Assembly (NCBI RefSeq): GCF_002177115.1 | Contig: NZ_MVAG01000088.1 | Coordinates: forward strand, 1-64,000 | DNA length: 64,000 nt | Source of the DNA: Chryseobacterium mucoviscidosis | GTDB lineage: Bacteria > Bacteroidota > Bacteroidia > Flavobacteriales > Weeksellaceae | Reading direction: 5' to 3' | Part shown: positions 50,088 to 59,537 of the stretch, piece after piece | How the letters are laid out: every line of letters starts with the position of its first letter | How positions within the stretch are numbered: the stretch's first letter is position 1 | Program-made: the position numbers and the translations under genes | The notes under the pieces: model-generated | What the model saw: only the letters and a program-made list of their open reading frames with translations | Told to the model about the DNA's origin: nothing | The model's database searches: none

Positions 50088-51941
50088 ATGAAAAACTTTT
50101 TAGACCAGAATATCTCTCATGAGTCGCTTAAAATATTATTCAGTCAGGCTCCGGTGGCGATGTCTTTGCTTATGGGGGAAGATTTTATCATCAGTAATGC
50201 CAATCAGCAGATTCTTGAACTCTGGGGAAAAGATGCATCCGTTATAGGAAAAAAGCTTGAAGAGGTGCTTCCTGAAATAAGACCACAGGGAATTTTTGAA
50301 ATATTAGACAATGTTTACAGGACAGGAGAAGTTTTTAAAGGCAATAAATGGTCGGTTTTTTTAGAAAAATTCGGAAATTACGAAGAACACTTTTTTAATT
50401 TCATTTATGCACCTGTGTATAATGAGGATCACAAAATTACCGGAGTAAGTGTTGTAGCCACAGAAGTTACCGAGCACGTTATTTCCGAGCAGAAACTTTT
50501 AGAAAGTGAGTACCGTTTTGAAGACCTCATCAGACAATCAGATTATTCCACCGCTATTTATCATTCAGAAGATTTATACATAGAACTTGCCAACGACAGG
50601 ATGCTGAAAACCTGGGGAAAAGATGCCTCCGTAATAGGAATGAAGCTTGAAGAAGCACTTCCCGAACTGGAAGGACAGCCATTTATCGGCTTATTAAAAG
50701 AAATTTTTAAAACAGGAAAAACCTATTCTGCAACAGAAGACCCTGCAGATCTTGTAGTAGACGGCAAACTTCAGACTTTTTATTACAACTTTTCTTATAA
50801 ACCGCTTAAAAACTCCAATGGGGAAGTTTATGCGATCCTTAATATGGCAGTAGATGTTACAGATCTTGTAAAAGCCAGAAAAGAAGTACAGGAAAGTGAA
50901 AAAAAATACAGAGATCTTGCGGATTCTATGCCTCAGTTTGTCTGGACCTGCGATAAGTATGGCAAAATAACTTACATGAACGACAATTGGTACAAATACA
51001 TGAAGTTCAAAAAAGAAGAAGATGCCAATGACGCCATTAAAAATATCATAAGACCTGAAGTTTATCCTGATATTTTAAAAATCTGGGAAGAAAGTGTAAA
51101 AACAGAAAAACCCTTTGAAGTAGAATATGAATTTTCGGATCCCGATGACCCGGAAGTTTACCGCTGGTTTCTGGGAAGAGCGGTTCCCAATCTTAATCCC
51201 GACGGAGAAATACATCAGTGGATCGGAACTTTTACCGATATAGATGATTTTAAACAACTGCAGAACCAAAAAGATAACTTTCTGGGCATAGCCAGTCATG
51301 AACTTAAAACTCCGCTTACCAGTTTAAAACTCTACACCCAGTTTATTGAAATGAACCTTAATAAAAAAGGCGATTATAAAAATGCAGAGGTGGCAAAAAG
51401 AATGAACGACCAGATTGATAAACTGACGGAGCTTGTGAATGATCTTCTGGATGTAACCAAAATTCAGAAAGGACAGATCCAGCTTAATGAATCTGATTTT
51501 GATTTTGATCAGCTTGTGGAAGACGTTATTGTAGAACAGCAGATGACCGCAAGACATAAAATCCTTTTTAATAAAAGTGAGATCGGGAAAGTAACCGCAG
51601 ACAGGCACCGTATTTCTCAGGTGATGAGCAACCTGATCAGCAATGCCATCAAATATTCTCCTGATGCAGATGAAGTTATTGTTTCTACTCAGATGAAAGA
51701 TAATATGATAAAATTCAGTGTGAAAGATTTCGGAATTGGAATTCCGGAAGACAAACAACACAAGGTTTTTGAGCAATATTACCGGGTAAGCGGAACAAAA
51801 GAACATACCTTTCCGGGTTTAGGATTAGGACTTTACATCTCCTCGGAGATCATCAAAAGGACAGGAGGAAAAATTTATGTTCACTCCGTGGAAGGAAAGG
51901 GGTCTGATTTTTGCTTCGAAATACCTAAAATTAAAATATAA
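50088..51941 (+). CDS. Cytoplasmic histidine kinase with three PAS domains
   Basis: A 617-residue sensor kinase without membrane helices. PAS1 (about 12-130), PAS2 (about 142-262) and PAS3 (about 270-388, a PAC-type end with HQWIGTFTDIDD) precede HisKA, whose phospho-acceptor is H404 (GIASHELKTPLTS), and HATPase with N box NLISNAIKYSPDA, G1 DFGIGIPEDK and G2 GLGLGLYISSEI. PAS1 and PAS2 share WGKDASVIGxKLEExLPE at the same relative position, pointing to internal duplication. Three bases separate it from a CheY-like regulator, its likely partner. The cytosolic signal is unknown. Confidence 0.92.
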   Translation: MKNFLDQNISHESLKILFSQAPVAMSLLMGEDFIISNANQQILELWGKDASVIGKKLEEVLPEIRPQGIFEILDNVYRTGEVFKGNKWSVFLEKFGNYEEHFFNFIYAPVYNEDHKITGVSVVATEVTEHVISEQKLLESEYRFEDLIRQSDYSTAIYHSEDLYIELANDRMLKTWGKDASVIGMKLEEALPELEGQPFIGLLKEIFKTGKTYSATEDPADLVVDGKLQTFYYNFSYKPLKNSNGEVYAILNMAVDVTDLVKARKEVQESEKKYRDLADSMPQFVWTCDKYGKITYMNDNWYKYMKFKKEEDANDAIKNIIRPEVYPDILKIWEESVKTEKPFEVEYEFSDPDDPEVYRWFLGRAVPNLNPDGEIHQWIGTFTDIDDFKQLQNQKDNFLGIASHELKTPLTSLKLYTQFIEMNLNKKGDYKNAEVAKRMNDQIDKLTELVNDLLDVTKIQKGQIQLNESDFDFDQLVEDVIVEQQMTARHKILFNKSEIGKVTADRHRISQVMSNLISNAIKYSPDADEVIVSTQMKDNMIKFSVKDFGIGIPEDKQHKVFEQYYRVSGTKEHTFPGLGLGLYISSEIIKRTGGKIYVHSVEGKGSDFCFEIPKIKI

Positions 51942-51944
51942 AAC

Positions 51945-52307
51945 ATGTCTACACAAATTTTAGTCTTGGATGATAGTCCTGCAATTGTTGATTCTATTGA
52001 GATGATGATGGAGCTTGAAGGACTTACCGTTGCCAAGTTCTATAAAGGATCGGATATGCTCGATGCACTGAATACACAGCCAAAACCGGATGTTATCCTC
52101 ATGGATATGTGGCTTTCCGGAGAAGACGGAAGAGATATATGCAGAACCATAAGAGCCGATGAAAAGCTACGCGATATTCCGGTGCTTATTATGTCCGCAA
52201 GCCGAGGACTGGAGCAGTCTGCACTCGATGCGGGAGCCAATGATTTTATCGCAAAACCTTTCGATATGGGAGATATGATTTCCCGTGTGAGAACGTATAT
52301 TAAATAA
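51945..52307 (+). CDS. Single-domain response regulator (CheY-like)
   Basis: A 120-residue receiver: acidic pocket D9/D10, phosphorylatable D54 (VILMDMWLSGEDGRD), Ser/Thr in IMSASRG and Lys104 (FIAKPFDMGD). No output domain. Starts three bases after the kinase stop, so almost certainly its partner; it may act by protein contact or as phosphorelay intermediate. Confidence 0.94.
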   Translation: MSTQILVLDDSPAIVDSIEMMMELEGLTVAKFYKGSDMLDALNTQPKPDVILMDMWLSGEDGRDICRTIRADEKLRDIPVLIMSASRGLEQSALDAGANDFIAKPFDMGDMISRVRTYIK

Positions 52308-52363
52308 AAACAGATTTTCTTGAAACATCAAAATCCAAAATTTGAATTCTCCATATAATACAC

Positions 52364-52371
52364 TAATTTTG
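52364..52371 (+). promoter_or_regulatory. -7 element of the helicase gene
   Basis: TAATTTTG fits TAnnTTTG, 23 bases before the chosen ATG; it overlaps an alternative GTG start, which is therefore unlikely. Confidence 0.5.
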
Positions 52372-52394
52372 TGTTCCCAAAAATTTTTTGCAGC

Positions 52395-54728
52395 ATGGAG
52401 GATTATCTGAAAGGACTGAATGAATCACAATACGAAGCCGTTACCACATTAAAGGGACCATTAATGGTTCTCGCAGGAGCGGGTTCCGGAAAAACGCGTG
52501 TACTTACCATGCGTATTGCCCATCTCATTACCAACGGAATAGATCCTTTCAATATTTTGGCGCTTACCTTTACCAATAAGGCAGCAAAAGAAATGAAAGA
52601 ACGTATTGCAAAAGTAGTGGGCCAGAGCAATGCAAGAAGTCTCTGGATGGGAACTTTCCACTCTGTTTTTGCAAGAATTCTGAGAAATGAAGCGCATTAT
52701 CTCGGATATCCTTCCAACTTTACCATTTACGATCAGCAGGATGCATTAAATGTCATCAAAAAAGTGTTGAAAGACATGAATATTGATGCCGATCTGTATA
52801 AACCCAAAAAAGTTCAGGCAAGAATTTCGACATATAAAAACAACCTCATCACCGTAAAAGCTTATTTCAACAATCCTGAGTTGATGGAAGCCGATGAAAA
52901 AGCCAATATGAAATTCATAGGGCAGATTTACCAGCGGTATGTAGAGCAGTGCTTCAAAAACGGATCGATGGATTTTGACGATTTGCTGTTAAAAACCAAC
53001 GAATTGTTAACCCGTTTCCCTGAAGTGTTAGCAAAATATCAGGACAGATTCAGATACATTCTTGTGGATGAGTATCAGGATACGAACCATTCTCAGTATC
53101 TTATCGTTAAAGCTTTAGCCTCAAAATTTGAAAATATTTGTGTCGTAGGAGACGATGCACAGTCAATCTATTCCTTCCGTGGTGCGAACATCTACAATAT
53201 TTTAAACTTTAAAAAAGACTATCCGGATGCAATGACGGTTGCTTTGGAGCAGAATTACCGTTCTACGCAGAATATTGTAAATGCGGCGAATGTAGTGATC
53301 GCGAAAAACCTTCAGCAGTTCAAGAAAAATGTTTTCAGCGAAAATGAAGAAGGAGAAAAGATCAAAGTATACCGTTCCCTTTCCGATGCCGATGAAGCGA
53401 ATTTCGTAGCCGGAAACATCTGGGAAACCAGAAACCGTGAGCAGAGAAAATACAGTGATTTTGCCATTTTATACAGAACCAACTCTCAGACGCGTGCTTT
53501 CGAAGATGCGCTGAGAAGAAAAAATATTCCTTACAAAGTCTACGGAGGTCTCTCTTTCTACCAGAGAAAAGAAGTAAAAGATCTCATCGCTTATCTGAGA
53601 CTTTTAGTCAATGAAAACGATTCTGAAGCGTTGATGAGAATCATCAACTATCCAACCAGAGGAATTGGAGAAACCACTCAGAATAAACTGACTGTTTTTG
53701 CAGATGCTCAAAATATTTCCATTTCACAGGTTCTCGATAATTTACCGATGTATGCGCCACATTTAGGCTTTAACAACGGAGTTTTAAACAAACTGAACGA
53801 CTTCTGGTCGATGATCAAAGCCTTTCAGGTACTGCTGAAAACGGAAACTGCGTACAGTGTTGCGATGGAAGTGGCAAAACGAAGCGGACTGATTAAATTT
53901 TTAAAAGACGATCAGACTCCCGAAGGAATTTCCCGTGTAGAAAACGTTCAGGAATTAATGAACTCAATGCAGGGATTCATTGAAGAACAGATGCAGTTGG
54001 AAGACGGAGATCCGAGCTTACCGAATTTCCTTGAAAACATTGCCCTTTCTGCCGATACACAGGATAAGAACAATGAAGAGGATATGGTTTCGCTAATGAC
54101 GATTCACCTTTCAAAAGGCCTTGAATTTCCGGTTGTACATTTGGTAGGGCTTGAAGAAAACCTTTTCCCGAGCTTTATGAGTTCTTCCACAAGAGAAGAT
54201 CTGGAAGAAGAAAGACGTCTCTTCTATGTTGCTTTAACAAGAGCCGAAAAGCAGGTGTTTTTCTCTTATGCCGTTTCGCGTTTCCAGTGGGGGAAAATTA
54301 CCGATGCGGAACCTTCAAGATTTTTAAGTGAAATAGATGAAGAATATATCGAATTTGTAAATCCTGCAATTGAAAAACGTTTTATCAACAATTCGGGCAT
54401 CAAATCCAATATTTTTGATGAACATCCATCGGAAATGAGAAGTTTCAAAAAGGTGGAAAAGAAAACCATCGAAAGAAGCGACAGCTCAAAACCGATTGCA
54501 GAACCACGCAAACTGAAACCTGTAAGTACGGCAAAAATCATCAATCCGAGCGGAGCTTCTTCTCAGGATATCGAAGTGGGCGATAAAGTAAGACACGACC
54601 GTTTCGGAATCGGAGAAGTGACTTTCCTCGATGGAACAGATCCTCAGAATATCAAAGCCAAAGTAGTCTTTCAGTATGAAGGCGAGAAAAATCTTATCCT
54701 GAAATACGCGAAACTCACTAAGATCTAA
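52395..54728 (+). CDS. ATP-dependent DNA helicase UvrD/PcrA
   Basis: A 777-residue SF1A helicase acting in repair and removal of RecA filaments. Q motif LNESQYEAV; Walker A GAGSGKTRVL; motif Ia LTFTNKAAKEM; motif II VDEYQDTN; motif III GDDAQSIYSFRGA; motif IV EQNYRS; motif V TIHLSKGLEFPVV; motif VI VALTRAEKQ. The C-terminal tail with DKVRHDRFGIGEVTF is the tudor-like RNA-polymerase-binding domain of PcrA/UvrD. The start MEDYLKGLNESQ is preferred since the promoter box overlaps the upstream alternative. Confidence 0.94.
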   Translation: MEDYLKGLNESQYEAVTTLKGPLMVLAGAGSGKTRVLTMRIAHLITNGIDPFNILALTFTNKAAKEMKERIAKVVGQSNARSLWMGTFHSVFARILRNEAHYLGYPSNFTIYDQQDALNVIKKVLKDMNIDADLYKPKKVQARISTYKNNLITVKAYFNNPELMEADEKANMKFIGQIYQRYVEQCFKNGSMDFDDLLLKTNELLTRFPEVLAKYQDRFRYILVDEYQDTNHSQYLIVKALASKFENICVVGDDAQSIYSFRGANIYNILNFKKDYPDAMTVALEQNYRSTQNIVNAANVVIAKNLQQFKKNVFSENEEGEKIKVYRSLSDADEANFVAGNIWETRNREQRKYSDFAILYRTNSQTRAFEDALRRKNIPYKVYGGLSFYQRKEVKDLIAYLRLLVNENDSEALMRIINYPTRGIGETTQNKLTVFADAQNISISQVLDNLPMYAPHLGFNNGVLNKLNDFWSMIKAFQVLLKTETAYSVAMEVAKRSGLIKFLKDDQTPEGISRVENVQELMNSMQGFIEEQMQLEDGDPSLPNFLENIALSADTQDKNNEEDMVSLMTIHLSKGLEFPVVHLVGLEENLFPSFMSSSTREDLEEERRLFYVALTRAEKQVFFSYAVSRFQWGKITDAEPSRFLSEIDEEYIEFVNPAIEKRFINNSGIKSNIFDEHPSEMRSFKKVEKKTIERSDSSKPIAEPRKLKPVSTAKIINPSGASSQDIEVGDKVRHDRFGIGEVTFLDGTDPQNIKAKVVFQYEGEKNLILKYAKLTKI

Positions 54729-54783
54729 AATTCATTTCAACTTTAAAAAATAGAAGATGACAATATTCATTTTCTGCATTCTT

Positions 54784-54827
54784 TTAGTCTATTAATTTTG
54801 TAGACTAATAAATATAATTTACATTTG
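54784..54827 (+). promoter_or_regulatory. TonB-receptor promoter with overlapping inverted repeat
   Basis: TTTG (54797-54800), a 19-base spacer and TACATTTG (54820-54827) form a near-ideal flavobacterial promoter. TTAGTCTA (54784-54791) and TAGACTAA (54801-54808) are perfect inverted arms bracketing the -33 box, as expected for a repressor site. A four-codon ORF (ATG at 54840, stop 54852) lies in the leader. Confidence 0.7.
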
Positions 54828-54861
54828 CACTTTTAAAACATGAATTTAAAGTGAGGAATGT

Positions 54862-57582
54862 ATGAAGAATAAAAAAACTATTTTTTCGGCATCGGTATTA
54901 TTTTTCCTGGGAACATTTGCGTACGCACAGGAAAAAGATACAGTAAAAACAAACAACTTAGAGGAAGTTGTTATTTTAGGATCAAGAGGCGGAGCAAGGT
55001 CTAAAGTAGACAGTCCGGTTCCGGTGGACGTTTTCAATATCAAAGAATCTTCGGTTATTTTACCGCAAACAAACGTCGCACAAATCCTTAATTTCATTGC
55101 ACCGTCGTTTACATCAACCATACAAACCAATGCAGACGGAACCGATCATTTGGATCCTGCACAGCTCAGAGGGTTGGGTCCCGATCAGGTTTTGGTTCTT
55201 GTGAATGGAAAAAGAAGACACACTTCTGCGTTAGTCAATGTAAACGGATCTCCCGGAAGAGGAACAGTAGGAACCGATCTTAATGCCATTCCGTCTTTTG
55301 CCATCAATAAAATTGAAGTTTTAAGAGACGGAGCTTCTGCGCAGTACGGTTCGGATGCCATTGCCGGAGTCATCAATTTAGGATTGAAAAGAGATACCGG
55401 AAAACTGACGGGACAACTAAGCTATGGCGGAAATCTTACTCCAACGGCCAACGATCACACAGGAGATTTTGACGGACAGAATATTCAGGTAGACCTTAAC
55501 TACGGAAATAAAATTGGGAAGAAAGGCGGATTTTATAACATTACGTGGACATCCCAGTTCAGAAATCCTACCTATAGAGCGGGAACAGAAAGCGGAAACA
55601 TTTTCAATGCTTACAACGCGATTGAACAGCGTGCTTTAAATAACGGCGTGAATCTTTCATCCCTTTTCACGAATATTAACAATACTCCGAATTCCCAACA
55701 GATCATCAATTATATTCATCAGTATGCGCAGGAAGTCAATTATTTTTCTCCGACGTTACAGAACCAGATTCAGTCGGCGAATACAATTTCCGCATTACAG
55801 GGAATTTTAAATACGAATGTGACGGATCAGGAGCTGGCTTACAGAGGTTTGTCCAGAAAAGATTTCAATATGCAGGTGGGACAGTCTAAACTGAATAATC
55901 ATCAGCTTTTTGCTAATGTAGAAGTTCCGCTGAACGACAACTGGAAAGTTTATACTTTTGGCGGATACAGCTTCAGACACGGAACTTCGGGAGGATTTTT
56001 TAGAAGACCTAACCAAAGCAGAACATTTACAGGATTGTATCCCAACGGTTATCTGCCGCAGATCGGAACAGACATTCAGGATCTTTCGCTTTCCGCAGGA
56101 ATTAAAGGAGACTGGAAAGGCTGGAATATCGATTTCAGCAATACTTTCGGGCAGAATTCTTTCAGTTATGATATTAAAAATACCGGAAATACCTCTTTAA
56201 GATTCAATTCTCCGAATGAATTTGATGCAGGAGGTTTAAGATTTTCCCAAAATACAATCAATTTAGATTTTTCAAAGAAATATGATGTCTGGAGCGGAAT
56301 CAATGTGGCTTTTGGAGCAGAACACCGTTACGAAAATTTCAAAATAACAGCAGGAGAAGAAGCATCTTACGCTACGTATGATGTTTCCGGAAATCTCTGG
56401 ACCGGAAATACAGTTCGTCCGACCGACTTTTTCGGCGCTACACTTCCGGGAGGTTCTCAGGTTTTCAGTGGATTTAAACCAGAAAACGCAGTAAATAAAA
56501 ACCGACAGGCAATTGCTGGATACGCAGATGTTGAATTCAATTTTACCAACTGGTTATTGGCAGATGCAGCCGTGAGATATGAAAATTATTCAGATTTCGG
56601 TTCTACATTCAATTATAAACTGGCTTCAAGAATCAAAGTAAATAAAGACCTTAATTTCAGATTTGCGGGTTCTACAGGATTCAGAGCGCCTTCCATTCAT
56701 CAGATTTATTATAATGTAACGTCAACTTTGTTTACAAACGGACAGCTTCTGGAAGTGGGAACGTTCAGCAACGATTCAAAAGTTGCCAATTCATTGGAAA
56801 TACCAAGTCTGAAACAGGAAACTTCAAAATCTGCAAGTGTAGGATTTACCTATAAAATTCCTTCGGCAAAACTTACGCTTACCGCAGACGGATATTTCAT
56901 CAGAATTGATAACAGAATTCTGCTTACCGGTCAGTTTGCAAGATCTGCCGTTTCTCCGGCAACGCAGTTGATTTACGATGCCGAAAGAGTAAATGCCGTA
57001 CAGCTTTTTACCAACGCAATAGATACGGAAACCAGAGGACTGGATATTGTTCTTGCGCATAATGCAAAATTCTCCAACATCAAACTGGATAATAATTTTG
57101 CGATCAATCTTAACCAGACCAGAAAAGTCGGAGCCATCCATTCATCCGGATTATTACAGTCTTCAAATCTGGAAAATGTTTATTTTTCCGAAGCATCGAG
57201 AGTGTATCTGGAAGAAGCAGTTCCCAGAGTAAAAGCCAGCTTATCCAATCAGCTTACTTGGGGAAATGCTATTTTCTATCTTAGAAATACCTACTTCGGA
57301 AAGGTAACGAGTCCCGATATTATCGATGCAAACGGAGACGGTGTCATTTCTCCGAACGAACATCAGGAAATTACAGATAAAATCATAACCGATGTTTCTC
57401 TGGCTTATCAGTTGACCAAAAATATAGGACTTACCGTTGGTGTCAATAACCTATTTGATATTTACCCAACGAAAAACCTTCCTGCTTCTTCCAATAACGA
57501 TCAGTTTATTTACTCAAGATCAACTTCACAGTTTGGGCAGAACGGAAGATATGTATTCTCAAGACTTAACTTTAATTTTTAA
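54862..57582 (+). CDS. TonB-dependent outer-membrane receptor
   Basis: A 906-residue receptor: signal peptide (MKNKKTIFSASVLFFLGTFAYAQ), TonB-box-like LEEVVILGSRGG near residue 33, plug domain (about 45-175, with LRGLGPDQVLVLVNGKRRH and EVLRDGASAQYGSDAIAGVINL), and a 22-strand barrel ending in an aromatic residue (FSRLNFNF). No SusC-type N-terminal domain or SusD partner is present, so it resembles siderophore, cobalamin or metal receptors more than a polysaccharide system. The ligand is unknown. The operator-like palindrome upstream suggests repression, perhaps by metal or substrate. Confidence 0.92.
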   Translation: MKNKKTIFSASVLFFLGTFAYAQEKDTVKTNNLEEVVILGSRGGARSKVDSPVPVDVFNIKESSVILPQTNVAQILNFIAPSFTSTIQTNADGTDHLDPAQLRGLGPDQVLVLVNGKRRHTSALVNVNGSPGRGTVGTDLNAIPSFAINKIEVLRDGASAQYGSDAIAGVINLGLKRDTGKLTGQLSYGGNLTPTANDHTGDFDGQNIQVDLNYGNKIGKKGGFYNITWTSQFRNPTYRAGTESGNIFNAYNAIEQRALNNGVNLSSLFTNINNTPNSQQIINYIHQYAQEVNYFSPTLQNQIQSANTISALQGILNTNVTDQELAYRGLSRKDFNMQVGQSKLNNHQLFANVEVPLNDNWKVYTFGGYSFRHGTSGGFFRRPNQSRTFTGLYPNGYLPQIGTDIQDLSLSAGIKGDWKGWNIDFSNTFGQNSFSYDIKNTGNTSLRFNSPNEFDAGGLRFSQNTINLDFSKKYDVWSGINVAFGAEHRYENFKITAGEEASYATYDVSGNLWTGNTVRPTDFFGATLPGGSQVFSGFKPENAVNKNRQAIAGYADVEFNFTNWLLADAAVRYENYSDFGSTFNYKLASRIKVNKDLNFRFAGSTGFRAPSIHQIYYNVTSTLFTNGQLLEVGTFSNDSKVANSLEIPSLKQETSKSASVGFTYKIPSAKLTLTADGYFIRIDNRILLTGQFARSAVSPATQLIYDAERVNAVQLFTNAIDTETRGLDIVLAHNAKFSNIKLDNNFAINLNQTRKVGAIHSSGLLQSSNLENVYFSEASRVYLEEAVPRVKASLSNQLTWGNAIFYLRNTYFGKVTSPDIIDANGDGVISPNEHQEITDKIITDVSLAYQLTKNIGLTVGVNNLFDIYPTKNLPASSNNDQFIYSRSTSQFGQNGRYVFSRLNFNF

Positions 57583-57608
57583 GTAATTTTTTTAATTCTT
57601 AATCTGAA

Positions 57609-57638
57609 ATGAATCCGGTTTTTCCGGGTTCATTTTTT
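57609..57638 (+). terminator. Terminator of the TonB-receptor gene
   Basis: ATGAATCCGG and CCGGGTTCAT (one T-G pair) with a five-base loop and a T run. Confidence 0.85.
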
Positions 57639-57685
57639 ATTTGGCTGAAAGACAATTTGTATCTTTAAACCATAAAAGTTTTATA

Positions 57686-58504
57686 ATGAAAAGGATTCTG
57701 CTATTTTTACTTCTTATCCTGTTTTCCACACCGCTTTTTTCTCAGGAATACCGTACCGAAAATAATATCCATTATTATGATGAAAAAACCAGTAAATCTG
57801 ATGCTTACATCAATGAAAGATGCGTGCTGGATATTTATATTCCGAAAAATGTGAAAAATTTTCCTACGGTGATCTGGTTTCACGGCGGAGGATTAACCGG
57901 AGGTGAAAAGGAAATTCCGGAAGGGCTTAAAAATAAAGGAATCGCAGTGATTGGAGTCAATTACAGACTCTCTCCGAAAGTTAATGCCCCGAAATACATT
58001 GAAGATGCAGCCGCAGCAACAGCATGGGTTTTTAAGAATATTAAAAATTATGGAGGAAATGAAGATCTTGTCTTTATTTCAGGACATTCTGCGGGAGGTT
58101 ATCTTGCCATTATGGTAGGTTTAAATAAAATGTACCTGAACAAATACGGAATTGATGCCAATAAATTTGCAGGAATTATCCCTTTCAGCGGACAGATGAT
58201 CTCGCATTTTACCACAAGAAAAGAAAAAGGAATTGATGAACTGGATGCCAGAATTGACGAATATGCACCGCTGCATTTCATAAGAGCAGATGCACCGCCT
58301 TTGTTATTAATTACCGGAGACCGCGAGAAAGAGCTGCTCGGAAGATATGAAGAAAATGCTTATATGGCGCGAATGATGAAGCTCAAAGGTCATAAAGAAA
58401 CCACTTTATACGAACTTCAGGGCTTTAATCACGGCGGAATGGCGCAACCCGCTTTTCCTTTGCTTATCAACGAAATTAAAAGAGTGGAAAAGGGCAGGAG
58501 ATAG
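57686..58504 (+). CDS. Secreted alpha/beta hydrolase (esterase-like)
   Basis: A 272-residue exported hydrolase with signal peptide (MKRILLFLLLILFSTPLFSQ). Oxyanion-hole HGGG (WFHGGGLTGGE), nucleophile elbow GHSAGG (Ser catalytic), an Asp in LLITGDREKE and a His in FNHGGM complete the triad, matching the BD-FAE/HSL-like group of esterases. The start was placed at the ATG that begins the signal peptide. Substrate unknown. Closely related in type to the gene at 61.0-62.1 kb. Confidence 0.9.
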   Translation: MKRILLFLLLILFSTPLFSQEYRTENNIHYYDEKTSKSDAYINERCVLDIYIPKNVKNFPTVIWFHGGGLTGGEKEIPEGLKNKGIAVIGVNYRLSPKVNAPKYIEDAAAATAWVFKNIKNYGGNEDLVFISGHSAGGYLAIMVGLNKMYLNKYGIDANKFAGIIPFSGQMISHFTTRKEKGIDELDARIDEYAPLHFIRADAPPLLLITGDREKELLGRYEENAYMARMMKLKGHKETTLYELQGFNHGGMAQPAFPLLINEIKRVEKGRR

Positions 58505-58668
58505 GATGGAGGAAGGAAGTAGGAAGATGGAAGTATGATGAGGTAGGCTAAAGCGGGAAGAGGGAAGTTAGAAGCAGGAAAATTTGATGTTAATAAATAT
58601 ACATACAGATTTTAAACTTCCATCCTCCAGCTTCTAACTCCCATCTTCCACCCTCCAACTTCTCTCCT
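58504..58668. repeat. Polypurine/polypyrimidine imperfect inverted repeat
   Basis: 58504-58580 is built of purine words (GGAAGATGGAAG, GTTAGAAGCAGGA); 58615-58668 is the complementary pyrimidine text (CTTCCATCCTCCAGCTTCTA, ACTCCCATCTTCCACC). The arms can pair imperfectly around an AT-rich centre. It begins at the hydrolase stop codon and ends before the phospholipase gene. Confidence 0.6.
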
Positions 58669-58731
58669 AATTATTTTGCAAAGTTTTTTATTTTTTCTTT
58701 CTTTGGAGCGAAAATAAAATGATTTCGAACG

Positions 58732-59499
58732 ATGGGTATGTTTTACAACAATGCGGTTTGTGATATTTATATAGGAAAAAGTGCAGGAGCTAAAATGATG
58801 CAGGATATCAGAAATGCTCAGAGAAATGTGAAAATTGTTTCTCCCTATCTTTCTCCTTTTTTAATTAAAGAGCTGATTTATCTTCATTCCAGAGGAATTA
58901 AAATAAGATTGGTTACCAGCGATGAAATCGAAGATTTTTACGGCTACGACAAGAATATTCACAAACTGATTATTCAGAATAAACACGTTGACGAAAAGGC
59001 AAAACAGACCAGAGACAATCTGGTAAGCCTCTCCGGAACCCTGCTTTTTGCCATGATCGGTTTGGGCGTGGTTTTGCTTCCGTTGATGTATCTTTTAAAC
59101 AATTTTAAACTTGCTTACGGATTTATTATTGTCATTTTAATGTTTCTGATAAGAGATTCCATCGTTAAAAAAATAAAAAGGACTAAAGTTTACCATTACA
59201 GCTACAAGCAGCTTTTTCCCTTCAAGGTTTTTGTTTCTCCGAATAGCGGAAATTCTACCAATAAAACCTTCATTCACAGTAAAATTTACATTATTGATGA
59301 CGAAATTGCTTATTTAGGTTCTTTAAATTTCACAGGAAGCGGCGTGAAAGACAACCACGAAACCAGAATACGAACAACCGATCCGGAAGCCGTTGCTAAA
59401 ATCATCGAAGAAGTTAAAGAAATTTTTTATCATTCCAATCTTCCGGAAAGAGATATTCAGTTTTGGGGAAGTCAGTTGTATGAAGAACCGGATAATTAA
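58732..59499 (+). CDS. Phospholipase D-like membrane protein
   Basis: A 255-residue protein of the PLD superfamily. The C-terminal HKD motif is canonical: H182-S-K184-IYII-D189, followed by GSLNFTGSG. The N-terminal half (about 15-75) has the companion PLD fold but lacks the HxK motif. Between the halves is a hydrophobic hairpin (about 101-141) that should anchor the protein in the inner membrane. With a single intact HKD it would need to dimerise for catalysis, as in Nuc-type nucleases. Substrate (phospholipid or nucleic acid) not decidable. Two in-frame ATGs at the start. Confidence 0.82.
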   Translation: MGMFYNNAVCDIYIGKSAGAKMMQDIRNAQRNVKIVSPYLSPFLIKELIYLHSRGIKIRLVTSDEIEDFYGYDKNIHKLIIQNKHVDEKAKQTRDNLVSLSGTLLFAMIGLGVVLLPLMYLLNNFKLAYGFIIVILMFLIRDSIVKKIKRTKVYHYSYKQLFPFKVFVSPNSGNSTNKTFIHSKIYIIDDEIAYLGSLNFTGSGVKDNHETRIRTTDPEAVAKIIEEVKEIFYHSNLPERDIQFWGSQLYEEPDN

Positions 59500-59503
59500 T
59501 TTT

Positions 59504-59537
59504 GTTGATAGTTGATAGTTGATAGTTGATAGTTGAT
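59504..59537. repeat. TTGATAG tandem repeat
   Basis: The seven-base word TTGATAG is repeated four to five times just after the phospholipase stop codon. Too short a period and no spacers, so not a CRISPR array. Resembles the text at 36.3 kb in the opposite orientation. Confidence 0.75.

Noticed and set aside
59504-59537. Tandem TTGATAG units as a possible CRISPR array
   Set aside because: Period of seven bases, no spacers, no cas genes in the window.
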